Shown: positions 8,813 through 19,218, counted from the stretch's first letter. The stretch is 64,000 bases of DNA from CAVSJA01 sp963728145 (GCA_963728145.1 CAVSJA010000001.1:520638-584637); one strand, 5' to 3'. Numbers and translations are program-made. Notes: a model not told the origin generated them from the letters alone.

Positions 8813-11223
8813 ATTGCGACTTATGGAAATTTGTTTCATCACAAGATCTCCATTCGCCGTCACCCCCATTACCGTCACTGTATAGGTCGTCTTTGCATCT
8901 GCGGTATAGAAACTAATTTTCGCTTTCCCAGTTTTATCAGTCCATACCGATCCATTCCAGTAAACAGTTGAGCGATTGTCTTTGAATTCGGCTTCCTTAA
9001 TTTTTTCATTTGAATAGTCGGGCATATAAAATTCCGGACTGATATGATAGCCCTTTGGATAGAACGTGATAGCATTCTTCAGATCGTTTGAAGCATATTG
9101 TGGCTGTCCTGTTTTAATGATGATCACACCGTTTGCTCCTCTTGTACCATATTGAGCCGCTTCTCCACCTGTAAGCACTTCGATATAGTCAATTATGTTT
9201 GGAGGAATACTGTTCAGGTAATTCACCACGCCGCCACCAGCTACCGCCTGAACACCATCGACGATTACCAATGGCTCAATATTATCATCAAGAATACCCG
9301 CATTATCGAATGTTGGTGTTCCCCCTCTTATGGTAAGGTTACCACTGACCATCATCACACCCGGAACCATCTTCACTGCATTAGCAGTGGTTGACTGCTC
9401 AAATTTTGAAAGTTGTTCCCGCGTAATCACATGAGAGAATTTATTTCGCTTTCCATACTTGTCTTCAGTGGTTTTCTTTCCTTTTACCGTAATTGATTGC
9501 AGCCATCCCCGGGTATTTCCGATGAGAAAACTATCTACATTATTTTTTTTGAATAATTGTACCCCGGTATTTATTTGTGCCTCAGAGCTGCATTCGGCCG
9601 ACCATGTAGTATTTTCTGACGGAGACCTTGTTGAAGGAGTATCCAATTTCAATAACAAGTCCTGTTTATCAATTTTTGTATTTGCTAGCTGTATATAGAA
9701 TAGTGTACTATCAAAGAAATTAAGATTACCAAAATTAAAATTACCAGCAGCATCCGTAGTGTCCGTCCGAAACAAGCTCGGGTTTTTCGGGGAAATAAGA
9801 CTGACTGTTTCGTTCGCTAACGGTGTATTCTTGTACAGAAGCCTTCCCCTGATTGAAAGAACGCTATCCAGGGTTTTGTCATTTGGACCTTTCGTATGTG
9901 TTGATCATTTCCTGTTAATAAGATCAGATCTACAATATCCTGGCGTAAGCCTGAATTATGTCCTGCTATACACGCGATGCTTTCAATACCTGTTTTATTA
10001 ATGAAATTGTAATCAACTATCGAAGGCAATTGGCTTGCGGGACTCACCATGTTGTTATCAGTAACAGATACTGACAGCACCCCAACCAATGGTTTGCCCG
10101 ATTTATCCATCAGTGAAATATCAATTGATGCCGTGCTTCTTTGATAGTACTGGGTCTTATTCGGTGTAACGTTAACCTGGATATCCTTATCAACCCAAAC
10201 CCTTCTTCTGCTTACTTCGTTTTGCTGTTCATCAAACAAATAAAAATCAGCTATGCCTTCAGGAAAGTTTGCCACGGGAATGTCCACTTTATACATCCCT
10301 GCACCAATGCTTGCAAATGCAACTCTTCCTCTTGAAACTCCAATCAAATAGGTACCGGCTTTTCTTTCATACAAAGGATCACTTAAGCCAATCCGAAAAC
10401 TGATCCGCTGGCTATCCTGTTTTATTAGTGCCAATTGATAGGCATTATTACTCAATGCAGGCAGATCAATTGTGAGTTCCGATTGATCGGGTTTCTTCAG
10501 GATTGCGCGGTACTTTCTGTTCTTATATGGGTTGAACACGAATTTGCCCAGTCCATTCGAAGCTGTTTGAAAACTTGCCACGACTGTATCCCGGTTATCT
10601 TTTATTATTCCATTCACTGCCCCCGGTTTTCCTTCAGCATCTGTTGCTTTTACTGCAACTATACAGTCGACCCCGTTGATCAGGTTTCCTCCTTCAGGAT
10701 AGAAACGGATAATATTCTTTTCAATTCCTGCTGCTTTCCACCTGCGAACAAATTTTGTATTCACCGCTCCCTGATCTGGATTGATAATATAAATCGGAAG
10801 GATAAAAGATTCTGGCGCATCTGCGGGCAGTAGGTTGGAATATGCGCGGAGATAGTAATTTCCTTCATTCAATTTTGGCGGCAGTCTGAATCCACCACCA
10901 AGTTCCAGTTCGCGTGAATACAGGTGCACCTGATCAATAAGTTTCATTTCCTCATTCAAAAGGTCGACATAAATGATCCGGCTATGACTGGAAGGCAGTT
11001 GAGATTGCTGGTTTAATAAGTATGCCCTGAACCAAAGCGTCGTACCAGCCAAATGATAGGGCTTATCAATATGCAAATAGATCATTTCCTTATTCGACTG
11101 AAGGGAAGTCACCAGTTTCGCAGCGATCTGATCTAGTACAGCTTGTCTATCGCCCTGAGAAAAAACGGTGCAAGCCGAAAACAGCAACCCTGCATAACAC
11201 AGGTATGGCAAGAACTTTCGCAT
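8810..11223 (-). CDS. Secreted MG2-like / TonB-receptor-plug protein, frameshifted
   Basis: Two minus-strand frames form one protein of about 800 residues. The N-terminal part (11223 down to about 9890) has a signal peptide, then a macroglobulin-like MG2 stretch (MIYLHIDKPYHLAGTTLWFRAY), followed by beta-sandwich domains. The C-terminal part (ends 8810) contains a carboxypeptidase-regulatory-like segment and a TonB-receptor plug-like domain (TANAVKMVPGVM, EVLTGGEAAQYGTRGANGVI). The frame breaks at a T-run at 9890-9892; one added base restores GPNDKTLDSVLSIRGRLL and joins the halves. Such envelope proteins are common in Bacteroidota and lack a receptor barrel; their role is unknown. The break could be a sequencing error or a real mutation. 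Confidence 0.8.
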
Positions 11224-11300
11224 ATTGGGTGGTTTGTCTTGAAGAATCCCTTTAGAGACTCATTTTTGATAATAATTCGCTGCTTTGAAGGTAAAGAACT

Positions 11301-11421
11301 GTTTGGAGTTTGGCGTTTGACGTTTGGAGTTCTTTAGCCTAAGAATCTTAAAAAATTATCAAATCGCCGACTTGTAAGACAAATCTGTGACCAAACAACT
11401 CCAAACGCCAAACCTCCAAAC
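11301..11421. repeat. GTTTGGC-type heptad inverted repeat
   Basis: The left arm (11301-11332) is four degenerate GTTTGGN heptads. The right arm (11391-11421) is the complementary CCAAACN heptads. They flank about 58 bp of unrelated AT-rich sequence. The element lies between divergent genes, so it cannot be simply a terminator for both. Confidence 0.9.
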
Positions 11422-11451
11422 TGCTCCATATCTTTGAAAAAAAACTTCAAT

Positions 11452-12372
11452 ATGTCATTCAAATGGAAGGGTGTATTTCCCGCGCTTACTACCAAATTCA
11501 CAGCAAATGATGAATTGGATCTTCCTTTATTCGCAAAAAACCTCGAAGCCCAGCTTGATGCGGGAGTCGATGGGATTATCCTGGGTGGAACGCTTGGCGA
11601 AGCCAGCGTACTTACAATTGCAGAAAAAGAGAAGCTGGTAAAATTCGCGGTTGAAAAAACACAAGGAAAAGTTCCTGTCGTTCTCAATATTGCCGAAGGT
11701 TCTACCCGCGAAGCAATCAAGCAGGCTGAATACGCTCTTGCGTGGGGCGCGAAGGGTTTGATGATCCTGCCACCTATGCGATATAAATCTGATCATCGCG
11801 AAACAGTTACTTATTTCAAAACAGTAGCCAGCAATACAAATCTTCCAATGATGATCTATAATAACCCGGTTGATTATAAGATTGAGGTTACACTGGATAT
11901 GTTTGAAGAACTAGCCGAAAGCAAAAATATCGGAGCCGTTAAAGAATCTACCCGTGACGTGACGAATGTAACGCGGATGATCAACCGTTTTGGAGACCGG
12001 TTCAAGATCTTGTGCGGTGTAGATACACTCGCGCTTGAAGAATTATTATTGGGAGGAGATGGTTGGGTAGCCGGACTGGTTTGCGCATTCCCACGCGAGA
12101 CTGTTGCAATCTATCGTCTAGCCAAAGCAGGTAAGATCGAAGAAGCAAGAAATATCTATCGCTGGTTCATGCCTTTACTTGAACTGGATATTCATCCCAA
12201 ACTGGTACAATACATCAAACTCGCTGAAAGCAGAGTTGGAATTGGATCGGAATATGTGCGTGGTCCACGATTGACATTGATTGGGGAAGAAAGGGAAAGG
12301 GTTTTGGAGATTATTGATGAAGGAATAAGAACGAGACCCCAAATTGAACAAAGAGTTGCTGAATCTGTTTAA
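11452..12372 (+). CDS. DapA-family lyase, probable 1-pyrroline-4-hydroxy-2-carboxylate deaminase
   Basis: About 306 residues, a complete TIM-barrel of the dihydrodipicolinate synthase family. The Schiff-base lysine lies in NIGAVKESTRD (about residue 167) and the tyrosine in MMIYNNPVDY (about 139). The loop GGTLGEAS replaces the canonical GTTGE. Both neighbours in the region act on 4-hydroxyproline or its products: a 2-oxoglutarate-semialdehyde-type dehydrogenase begins 163 bp downstream and 4-Hyp epimerase lies 3 kb on. I therefore infer the deaminase that turns pyrroline-4-hydroxy-2-carboxylate into 2-oxoglutarate semialdehyde. A dehydratase acting on a sugar acid is the main alternative. 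An upstream in-frame ATG at 11434 exists, but 11452 gives the usual N-terminus. Confidence 0.85.
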   Translation: MSFKWKGVFPALTTKFTANDELDLPLFAKNLEAQLDAGVDGIILGGTLGEASVLTIAEKEKLVKFAVEKTQGKVPVVLNIAEGSTREAIKQAEYALAWGAKGLMILPPMRYKSDHRETVTYFKTVASNTNLPMMIYNNPVDYKIEVTLDMFEELAESKNIGAVKESTRDVTNVTRMINRFGDRFKILCGVDTLALEELLLGGDGWVAGLVCAFPRETVAIYRLAKAGKIEEARNIYRWFMPLLELDIHPKLVQYIKLAESRVGIGSEYVRGPRLTLIGEERERVLEIIDEGIRTRPQIEQRVAESV

Positions 12373-12373
12373 A

Positions 12374-12518
12374 GGTTCCGAACCCTAAAGAAGCATCTTA
12401 CCAAGTTCTCGGAGAATCACAGGGTTCGGAACCCTTTTTGCGGAGAAGCTCCAGGGATAGAGTTCCGAACCCTGTAAGAGGCCGAGAATTTGCGAGAAGC
12501 CTCTTTAGGGTTCGGAAC
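12374..12518. repeat. GTTCCGAACCCT inverted repeat, four copies
   Basis: The outer arms GTTCCGAACCCTAAAG (12375-12390) and its complement (12503-12518) enclose two further copies of the core, one in each orientation, near 12431 and 12461. The element starts 1 bp after the stop codon of the lyase and fills the gap to the dehydrogenase gene. It could fold into a long branched hairpin. Confidence 0.9.
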
Positions 12519-12535
12519 TAATCAAATAACAAGCA

Positions 12536-14017
12536 ATGTACACCGACAACACAATCCAGGAAATTGACAGCATACTTCAAGAATCCTGGACTGCCTTTCA
12601 CGAATACCGCAAGCTTCCATTAACTCGACGCTCGGAATTTATGCATGCAATTGCAGCTGAACTCGAAAATTGCGGCGACGAATTGATCAAAGTGGCAATG
12701 GAAGAAACAAATCTTCCTGAAGCAAGACTACGCAATGAAAGAGCAAGGACTATTTTTCAATTAAATAGCTATGCGGATGCATGTCAGGAAGGACATTGGT
12801 TGGATGCAAGAATTGATACGGCGATTCCAGATAAAACTCCACCCAAGCCTGACATAAGAAAAATGCTTGTTCCGCTTGGACCTGTTGTAGTATTTGGATC
12901 CAGCAATTTTCCATTTGCATACTCAACAGCTGGCGGTGATACGGCCTGTGCATTCGCAGCAGGTTGCCCTGTAATAGTTAAAGCACATCCCGCACATGCA
13001 CGCACATCTACAATGGTCGCTGAAGCAATTGAGAAAGCAGCATTAGCAAATGGATTACCGAGAGGAATATTCGCGCATGTTTATGGAGCTTCATTTGAAG
13101 TTGGAAAAGCATTGGTAACGCATCCACTGACCAAAGCGGTTGGATTTACCGGCTCATATATTGGAGGAAAACAATTGTTTGATTGGGCAAATCAAAGAAA
13201 AGAACCAATTCCGGTGTTCGCTGAAATGGGAAGCATCAATCCTGTTTTTCTTCTACCGGAAAAATTAAGAACTGCTGCTGCAGATCTTGCGAAAATGTAT
13301 GCAGGTTCAATCACACTTGGGGTTGGACAATTCTGTACCAATCCGGGTTTAATTGTTGGAATAGAAGGGGAGGAGTTGGAAGTTTTTATTAAAGAACTTG
13401 CAATTGAAATGCAAAAAGTTGCTCCTGCTAACATGCTTCATGCGGGTATTGCAAAAAGTTATTCCGATAAAAAATCTAAAGCACTTGCTCAACCTGATGT
13501 GGAAACTATTGCGACGGCTACTTCTTCACCAAAGGAAAACCAGGGTGAAGCAGTACTTGCGTCTGCAAGTGGAAGAGCATTTTTGAACAATCCAGTTTTG
13601 CATCAGGAAGTATTTGGACCATATTCAATTATTATCCGTTGCAAGGATGAAAAGGAAATGCTCGATGTCGCGCTTAACCTCGAAGGCCAATTGACTGGCA
13701 CATTAATGGCTACAGAAAACGATATTAGAAATAATGATGAACTCGTAGAAGCAGTCAAGAATTTCTGCGGTCGATTTATTTTGAATGGAGTACCTACTGG
13801 TGTTGAAGTCTGCATGAGCATGCATCATGGCGGACCATTTCCAGCAACAACAGATAGCCGCTTCACTTCCGTTGGTGCCGATGGCATCAGAAGATTTGCA
13901 AGACCAATCGCTTTTCAAAACTGGCCAGATAGTTTACTGCCGGAAGAATTGAAAAATGGAAACCCACTTGGTATTTGGAGAACGGTGAATAATGTCTTCA
14001 CGAAAGATATTGTCTGA
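12536..14017 (+). CDS. Aldehyde dehydrogenase (NADP+), probable 2-oxoglutarate semialdehyde dehydrogenase
   Basis: A 493-residue aldehyde dehydrogenase of the subgroup that oxidises 2,5-dioxopentanoate. The cofactor-binding region FGSSNFPFAYSTAGGDT is near residue 120 and VIVKAHPAHART near 148. The catalytic Glu lies in PVFAEMGSINP near 230 and the nucleophilic Cys in VGQFCTNPG near 265. Start at ATG 12536. It follows the DapA-like lyase in the same direction across a repeat element and would convert that enzyme's product to 2-oxoglutarate, the last step of 4-hydroxyproline catabolism. Pentose or sugar-acid routes share this enzyme, so the assignment rests on context. Confidence 0.9.
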   Translation: MYTDNTIQEIDSILQESWTAFHEYRKLPLTRRSEFMHAIAAELENCGDELIKVAMEETNLPEARLRNERARTIFQLNSYADACQEGHWLDARIDTAIPDKTPPKPDIRKMLVPLGPVVVFGSSNFPFAYSTAGGDTACAFAAGCPVIVKAHPAHARTSTMVAEAIEKAALANGLPRGIFAHVYGASFEVGKALVTHPLTKAVGFTGSYIGGKQLFDWANQRKEPIPVFAEMGSINPVFLLPEKLRTAAADLAKMYAGSITLGVGQFCTNPGLIVGIEGEELEVFIKELAIEMQKVAPANMLHAGIAKSYSDKKSKALAQPDVETIATATSSPKENQGEAVLASASGRAFLNNPVLHQEVFGPYSIIIRCKDEKEMLDVALNLEGQLTGTLMATENDIRNNDELVEAVKNFCGRFILNGVPTGVEVCMSMHHGGPFPATTDSRFTSVGADGIRRFARPIAFQNWPDSLLPEELKNGNPLGIWRTVNNVFTKDIV

Positions 14018-14029
14018 ATTCTCTGCGTC

Positions 14030-14239
14030 CTGCGCTTACACCCTCAAGCTCGTCATTCCCGCGGTTTGATTTAGGGAAACTCACGACAAAAGGCAAACAA
14101 GCGGGAACCCCCTACAAACTTGTTAGAACCATTTGGCTTTAGTAAAATTAGTTGGTAGGGGGTCCCCGCTTGGTTACCTCATTTCAGAAGTCTCTAAGAT
14201 TGCACCGCGGGGATGACGAGCGTAAGAGTGTAAGCGCAG
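14030..14239. repeat. Complex inverted repeat between convergent genes
   Basis: The outer arms TGCGCTTACAC (14031-14041) and GCTCGTCATTCCCGCGG (about 14047-14063) are matched by complements at about 14203-14239. A second nested pair sits inside (AAGCGGGAACCCCCTAC near 14099 and GTAGGGGGTCCCCGCTT near 14155). It lies in the 300-bp gap between the dehydrogenase and the convergent hydroxylase gene and probably acts as a bidirectional end signal. A short relative occurs inside the 4-Hyp epimerase gene (15706-15731). Confidence 0.85.
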
Positions 14240-14318
14240 AATACGCATAGAAAATTACAAGGAATAACGAAATTACTATTCCAAAACTGAAGCTACCGGA
14301 AAGTCTTCCTTCATAAAT

Positions 14319-15551
14319 CTATAAGAAAAGTAACCGCTGATAAGTGTAGCTATAATAAAGTAAGCGAGAATCAACAAGCTTATCCCTGGCATAAGTCTGA
14401 TCCGCACCAAACCAATCACCTTGCCGGAATATGATCGCGATTCCGAAAACATTCTTCAACGATTCCCAAATTATTGCATAAGGACTGCGATCCATTAATT
14501 CAGTGAAAGAATAGACATACAAAAAGATAAATGCGCCGTAGATGAACATCCCCGGGGTTCCAATCTGCGCGATATTTCCAAAGAAGTAGCTGATGAGCAG
14601 CAAGACAACAGTGATCTGGATCCAACTCCAAACAAGTAGACCCTTTGTATATTTAGGATCGTATTTCTGGAAATTGTGAACGTCTTCAATCTTATAAACA
14701 GGATATTTTTCATTTACATCCTGCGGTCTCCATCCTGTTGGCATGAACCAGATTCTTACTTTATCCCACCAGCTCTTCGTTCTCCACGCATCTTTACCAA
14801 GTAGCCAAACATGCTGGAAATTTATCTTGATCGGGTTCCATGTAGCAGCTGGCCTCGTGATCCCATAAACACAGGGTTTATCCGGTAATTCTGCCTGAAA
14901 GGTTCCAAAAAGTTTATCCCAGAAAATAAATATCTGCGAAAGATTCTTGTCCAGGTATTCCGGGTTGATCGCATGATGTACACGATGATGGGAGGGAGTA
15001 ACGATGATCTTCTCAAGGAACCCCATTTTTTTTATATGCTGCGTATGATACCAGAATTGAGCGAATAAATGTAAAGGAGCAATAACTGCAATGACATTTA
15101 CAGGAACCCCAACCAATGCCGCCGGCAATAAAAGAAACGTAAAGAATTCAAAAAATGAAGAAATACTTTGACGCAACGCGCAGGCCAGATTGAATTCTTC
15201 GCTGCTATGGTGAATTATATGCCGGTTCCAGAATATATTTATATGGTGGCTCCAGCGATGGACCCAATAGCCCTGGAAATCCAACACAAAAAAAGCGATC
15301 ACGTAGGTCCAGATCGTGGATTTGATTTCGAAGATTGCAAGATGTTTTACCATCCAACTGTAACCGATAATCCCGATGCTTATTTTGAGCACATCCTTGG
15401 TTACGTTGGTAATGCCGGAACTAAGGCTGGAGATCATATCCATATTCCGGACCGTATCCCTGCCCTTGTACCAGCCATACCACTTTTCAAACAAAACCAG
15501 GAAAAGAAAGGCCGGCATGGCAATCAGAAGTATTTTACCGTAGGTTTCCAT
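14319..15551 (-). CDS. Sterol desaturase / fatty acid hydroxylase family membrane protein
   Basis: A 410-residue integral membrane protein of the di-iron fatty-acid-hydroxylase superfamily. The histidine clusters that hold the di-iron site are visible: HRWSHH near residue 97, HIIHHSSEEFN near 109 and HHRVHHAINPEY near 187. About eight hydrophobic segments surround them, with extra C-terminal helices beyond the core domain. Members hydroxylate or desaturate lipids; the substrate here is unknown. It lies on the opposite strand inside the hydroxyproline region, and its start is only 35 bp from the divergent epimerase start, so the two may share a promoter region. Confidence 0.88.
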   Translation of the reverse strand: METYGKILLIAMPAFLFLVLFEKWYGWYKGRDTVRNMDMISSLSSGITNVTKDVLKISIGIIGYSWMVKHLAIFEIKSTIWTYVIAFFVLDFQGYWVHRWSHHINIFWNRHIIHHSSEEFNLACALRQSISSFFEFFTFLLLPAALVGVPVNVIAVIAPLHLFAQFWYHTQHIKKMGFLEKIIVTPSHHRVHHAINPEYLDKNLSQIFIFWDKLFGTFQAELPDKPCVYGITRPAATWNPIKINFQHVWLLGKDAWRTKSWWDKVRIWFMPTGWRPQDVNEKYPVYKIEDVHNFQKYDPKYTKGLLVWSWIQITVVLLLISYFFGNIAQIGTPGMFIYGAFIFLYVYSFTELMDRSPYAIIWESLKNVFGIAIIFRQGDWFGADQTYARDKLVDSRLLYYSYTYQRLLFL

Positions 15552-15586
15552 ACTTAACTTGCAGTTGCAAATTTAAAAATATTAAT

Positions 15587-16642
15587 GTGGGTTTACTAAA
15601 ATCTGAAAAACAAAACCGGGCGCCTGAGCCAGACCAAAAATCCGTCTCGGTTTTTGACTGTATCGATGCCCATACCTGCGGAAACCCGGTGAGACTCGTA
15701 AAATCGGGGGGTCCCCGCTTACGCGGGGATGGCATGAGCGAAAAGCGACAGCATTTTCTCAAAGAATACGATTGGATAAGAAGAGGGTTGATGTTTGAGC
15801 CCCGCGGCCATGACATGATGAGTGGAAGCATTCTTTATCCGCCCCACGATCCTCAAAATGATATTGCGGTATTATTTATTGAAACAAGTGGCTGCCTCCC
15901 TATGTGCGGACATGGAACCATTGGAACTATTACTATTGGAATTGAAGAAGGATTGATTGAACCAAAAACTCCAGGATTTGTGCGTATGGAAGCGCCAGCA
16001 GGTTTGGTCAATATCGAATACAGGCAGGAAGGTGACAAAGTGAAATCGGTGAAGCTTACCAATGTGGTTTCATTTCTCGCAGCATCTGAAATCACTGCTG
16101 AATGCCCAGAATTAGGTGAATTGGTGATGGACGTTTCTTATGGCGGAAATTTTTATGCTATCGTTGATGTACAAAAGAATTTCAAAGGACTCGAACATTA
16201 TCCCGCGGATAAATTAATTGCATGGGCAAGGGAATTGCGCAAAGCGATAAACGCGAAATATGAATTTGTACATCCGAAGGATCCAACCATCAATGGTTGT
16301 TCGCATATTTTATGGGCCGGTGCTGTGCTCGATAAAAATTCAACCGCACGTAATGCTGTTTTCTATGGGGATAAAGCCATTGATCGTTCTCCTTGCGGAA
16401 CGGGCACTTCAGCCAGGATGGCCCAATGGTATGCAATGGGAAAATTGAAAAAGGGCGACGAGTTTATTCACGAAAGCATTATCGGCAGCAAGTTTATCGG
16501 AAGAATTGAAGAAGAAACGACTATCAATGGCAAGGCCGCCATTCGCCCTTCAATTGAAGGATGGGCGAGGATCTATGGATACAATACGATTACAATTGAT
16601 CCTAATGATGATCCTTATGCGTTCGGGTTTCAGGTGGTTTGA
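15587..16642 (+). CDS. 4-hydroxyproline epimerase (proline racemase family)
   Basis: A 351-residue protein of the proline racemase superfamily. Both catalytic cysteines are present, in LPMCGHGTIGT (about residue 107) and SPCGTGTSA (about 267). This marks a two-base epimerase/racemase and not the Thr-containing 3-Hyp dehydratases. FDCIDAHTCGNPVR and PRGHDMMSGSILYPP are typical of 4-Hyp epimerases. It interconverts trans-4-hydroxy-L-proline and cis-4-hydroxy-D-proline, the first catabolic step. The only suitable start is GTG at 15587, giving a short non-conserved extension. Codons for about residues 40-49 coincide with a GC-rich palindrome resembling nearby intergenic repeats, yet protein length is normal. 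Confidence 0.93.
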   Translation: MGLLKSEKQNRAPEPDQKSVSVFDCIDAHTCGNPVRLVKSGGPRLRGDGMSEKRQHFLKEYDWIRRGLMFEPRGHDMMSGSILYPPHDPQNDIAVLFIETSGCLPMCGHGTIGTITIGIEEGLIEPKTPGFVRMEAPAGLVNIEYRQEGDKVKSVKLTNVVSFLAASEITAECPELGELVMDVSYGGNFYAIVDVQKNFKGLEHYPADKLIAWARELRKAINAKYEFVHPKDPTINGCSHILWAGAVLDKNSTARNAVFYGDKAIDRSPCGTGTSARMAQWYAMGKLKKGDEFIHESIIGSKFIGRIEEETTINGKAAIRPSIEGWARIYGYNTITIDPNDDPYAFGFQVV

Positions 16643-16705
16643 GGGGATGAAGCTTGGCAAAAGAATTAGACATTCAGAGTTGATTTTTATTAATTCCAAA
16701 GAAAT

Positions 16706-17110
16706 ATGCTCACATTGCTGAAATTCATAACAGAGAATCTCGCATTCCTATTTGGAGACCCCAACTTTAGATTCACCAATTCAGTTTCAACTGATGAGAA
16801 CGGAGACGCGATGATTGAGTTTCAAAATGCGGATTTGTTTATCCAATGCATTAGAGATAGAGCAGAAATATCGATCTATATCGGAAATAACAATTTTCGT
16901 GACCATTTCTTCGAGTTATCCGAGTTATTCCAAATCTTAAAAGAGGACGCTGCTCCTAATGAGACAACTCGCGAGAATCTGGTCAAGTTTTTTCATAATA
17001 ATTTTGACCGAGTACGAAATCTTCTAACTGAAGACTTTCAATTAGCAGTTGAGAAAAAAAATTTGATCAGGAAGGAAGACTTGCTAAAACTCGGTTACAA
17101 AAAAGGTTAA
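16706..17110 (+). CDS. Hypothetical protein, 134 aa
   Basis: A soluble, charged protein without signal peptide or membrane segment. It begins MLTLLKFITENLAFLF and ends in a lysine-rich, coil-like tail. The middle (NFRDHFFELSELFQILKED) is predicted helical. I do not recognise a family. It lies between the epimerase and a glycosidase in the same direction, with gaps of about 60 bp on each side, and its codon use resembles its neighbours, so it is probably real. Immunity-type or small regulatory proteins have this general look, but nothing proves that. Confidence 0.55.
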   Translation: MLTLLKFITENLAFLFGDPNFRFTNSVSTDENGDAMIEFQNADLFIQCIRDRAEISIYIGNNNFRDHFFELSELFQILKEDAAPNETTRENLVKFFHNNFDRVRNLLTEDFQLAVEKKNLIRKEDLLKLGYKKG

Positions 17111-17170
17111 GCAATCTTCCAACAAACCTATGAAGTAGAATTTCATATATTAGCCTAAATCTCCGCGGAC

Positions 17171-19140
17171 ATGAAGAAAAACCTAACGTTTGTTGTCGCT
17201 ATTTTAGTTGCAGCCGGTGTTCAGGCTCAGGATCCTTTCCTGAAATTCGAACCGGTAAGTTTTTCCAAAGTCAATATCACTGATAAATTCTGGAAACCCA
17301 AGATGGATAAGGTTGCAACAGCTACTTTGACTGCCTGCATTTATCAAACCGAAACCAAGACAGCCCGTATCAGAAATTTTGAAAAAGTTGCACGCAATAA
17401 GGGAGAGAAACACGAAGGTATTTTTTATGATGACTCAGATGTGTTCAAAGCACTCGAAGCAATTGCCTATTCTTTGAAATATCGTCCCAATAAGGAGCTG
17501 GAGCAAAAAGCGGACGAATGGATAGATAAGATCGCGGCAGCACAACAGCCTGATGGATATCTCAATACATTTTATACGTTGAATCAACCCGATAAGCGAT
17601 GGACTGATATGAGCATGCACGAAGATTATAACGGAGGCCATATGATCGAAGCTGCCGTTGCTTATTTCAATGCCACTGGAAAAAGAAAATTCCTTGATGT
17701 TTCTATTCGCTGGGCAAATCATTTTGATTCCCTATTTGGTCCTGGTAAACAGCACTGGGTAACCGGGCACCAGGAATTGGAACTTGCATTGGTGAAGTTG
17801 TACAAAGTGACAAAAGATGAAAAATATTTGAAGCTTGCGCATTGGTTATTGGAAGAAAGAGGACATAAACTCGCGAAAGGATATACCTGGACTGATTGGA
17901 AGGATACTGCATATGCACAGGATGTTGTGCCGGTTAAAGATCAAAAAGAAATAACCGGCCATGCGGTAAGAGCAATGTATATGTACACCGGAGCCGCGGA
18001 TGTGGCGGCATTAACAGGTGATGAAGGCTACATGCGAGCCATGCGAACGGTATGGGAAGATGTTGTGTATCGCAACATGTATATCACCGGTGGAATTGGC
18101 TCTGCCGGAAGCAATGAAGGATTCTCTGTCGATTATGATCTTCCCAACGAACAAGCCTATTGCGAAACCTGCGCCTCTGTTGGTATGGTTTTTTGGAATC
18201 AGCGTATGAATGCATTGACAGGTGAATCTGAGTATATCGATGTATTGGAAAGAAGTCTGTACAATGGCGCATTGGATGGTTTGAGTTTAAGTGGGGACAG
18301 ATTTTTCTATGGCAACCCGCTTGCATCGAGGGGACAGCATTATAGAAGAGAATGGTTTGGTACAGCTTGTTGTCCGGCCAATATTGCACGGCTGGTGGCA
18401 TCGCTTGGGGATTATGTCTACGCAAAAAGTGATAATGGTATTTGGGTAAATCTATTTGTTGGAAGCGATACTAAAGTCAATATTGCTAGGAACGATGTTG
18501 CAGTGAAGATGACGACAAATTATCCCTGGGATGGAAATGTGAAATTGAATATCGATCCTGCTAAAAAAGCAAAATTCAAAGTATCGGTTCGCGTGCCGGG
18601 TTGGTATTTGGATAAACTCGTAGCGGGCAATTTATATACGCTTGTCGATGAGCAAGAAGTTCCGGAGTTTTTCAATGCAAAGATCAATGGGAAACAAGTA
18701 AAACCTCCAATTGGATAAAGGATATATTGTCTTTGAATCGGATTGGAAAAAAGGGGACATGTGTTGAATTTGAATTTCCAATGGAAGTAAAAATGATAAA
18801 ATCCAAACCAGAATTGAAGCAAAATGAAAATCGAATCGCGCTTCAGCGGGGACCATTGGTTTATTGTGTTGAAGGAACGGATAACAATGGAAAGGCTTGG
18901 AATATTCTCGTACCGGAAACCACAGCCTTCACTGAGTATCCAATGAAAGTTTTGGAAGAAGAAACCATCGGTCTGCAGGCCGTAGTTCCTGTAGTCGTAA
19001 CCGATGCGCTTGGAACAACGGTACGAACCGAGAAGAAAACTATCATAGCCATTCCCTATTATACCTGGAATAATCGTGGAAGAAATGAAATGCAGGTTTG
19101 GTTGCCTACCAAAATCAAAGATGTCAAGATTAATTATTGA
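17171..19140 (+). CDS. GH127 beta-L-arabinofuranosidase (HypBA1-like), frameshifted near the C-terminus
   Basis: A secreted GH127 (formerly DUF1680) enzyme of about 655 residues in three frames. The signal peptide spans residues 1-19. The (alpha/alpha)6 barrel carries the zinc/thiol active site known from Bifidobacterium HypBA1: Glu and Cys in YCETCAS near residue 331, and the Cys pair in TACCPANIARL near 400. Two single extra bases break the frame, at 18713-18714 and 18761-18763. Removing them reads DKGYIVFESDWKKGDMVEFEF and continues to 19140 through RGPLVYCVEG. The family removes beta-L-arabinofuranose from hydroxyproline-linked chains of extensin. The breaks may be sequencing errors or real inactivation. 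Confidence 0.88.
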
Positions 19141-19148
19141 TCCTGGGA

Positions 19149-19177
19149 GGTTGAAAACCCTTCCAGGGTTTTCAACC
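19149..19177 (+). terminator. 13-bp stem hairpin after the GH127 gene
   Basis: A perfect 13-bp stem (GGTTGAAAACCCT with its complement) closes on a 3-nt loop, 8 bp after the stop. No long T-tract follows, so it may be an attenuating or mRNA-protecting hairpin and not a full terminator; the mutarotase gene starts 41 bp later. Confidence 0.7.
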
Positions 19178-19218
19178 GTGCCCTTACACGCTCTTAGAAT
19201 CAATTCTAAATTCAATTT

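Noticed and set aside
8669..8971. 100-codon hydrophobic frame through the octamer repeat
   Set aside because: Its sequence is only the translation of CTGTTCTT units and it runs antisense into a supported gene.
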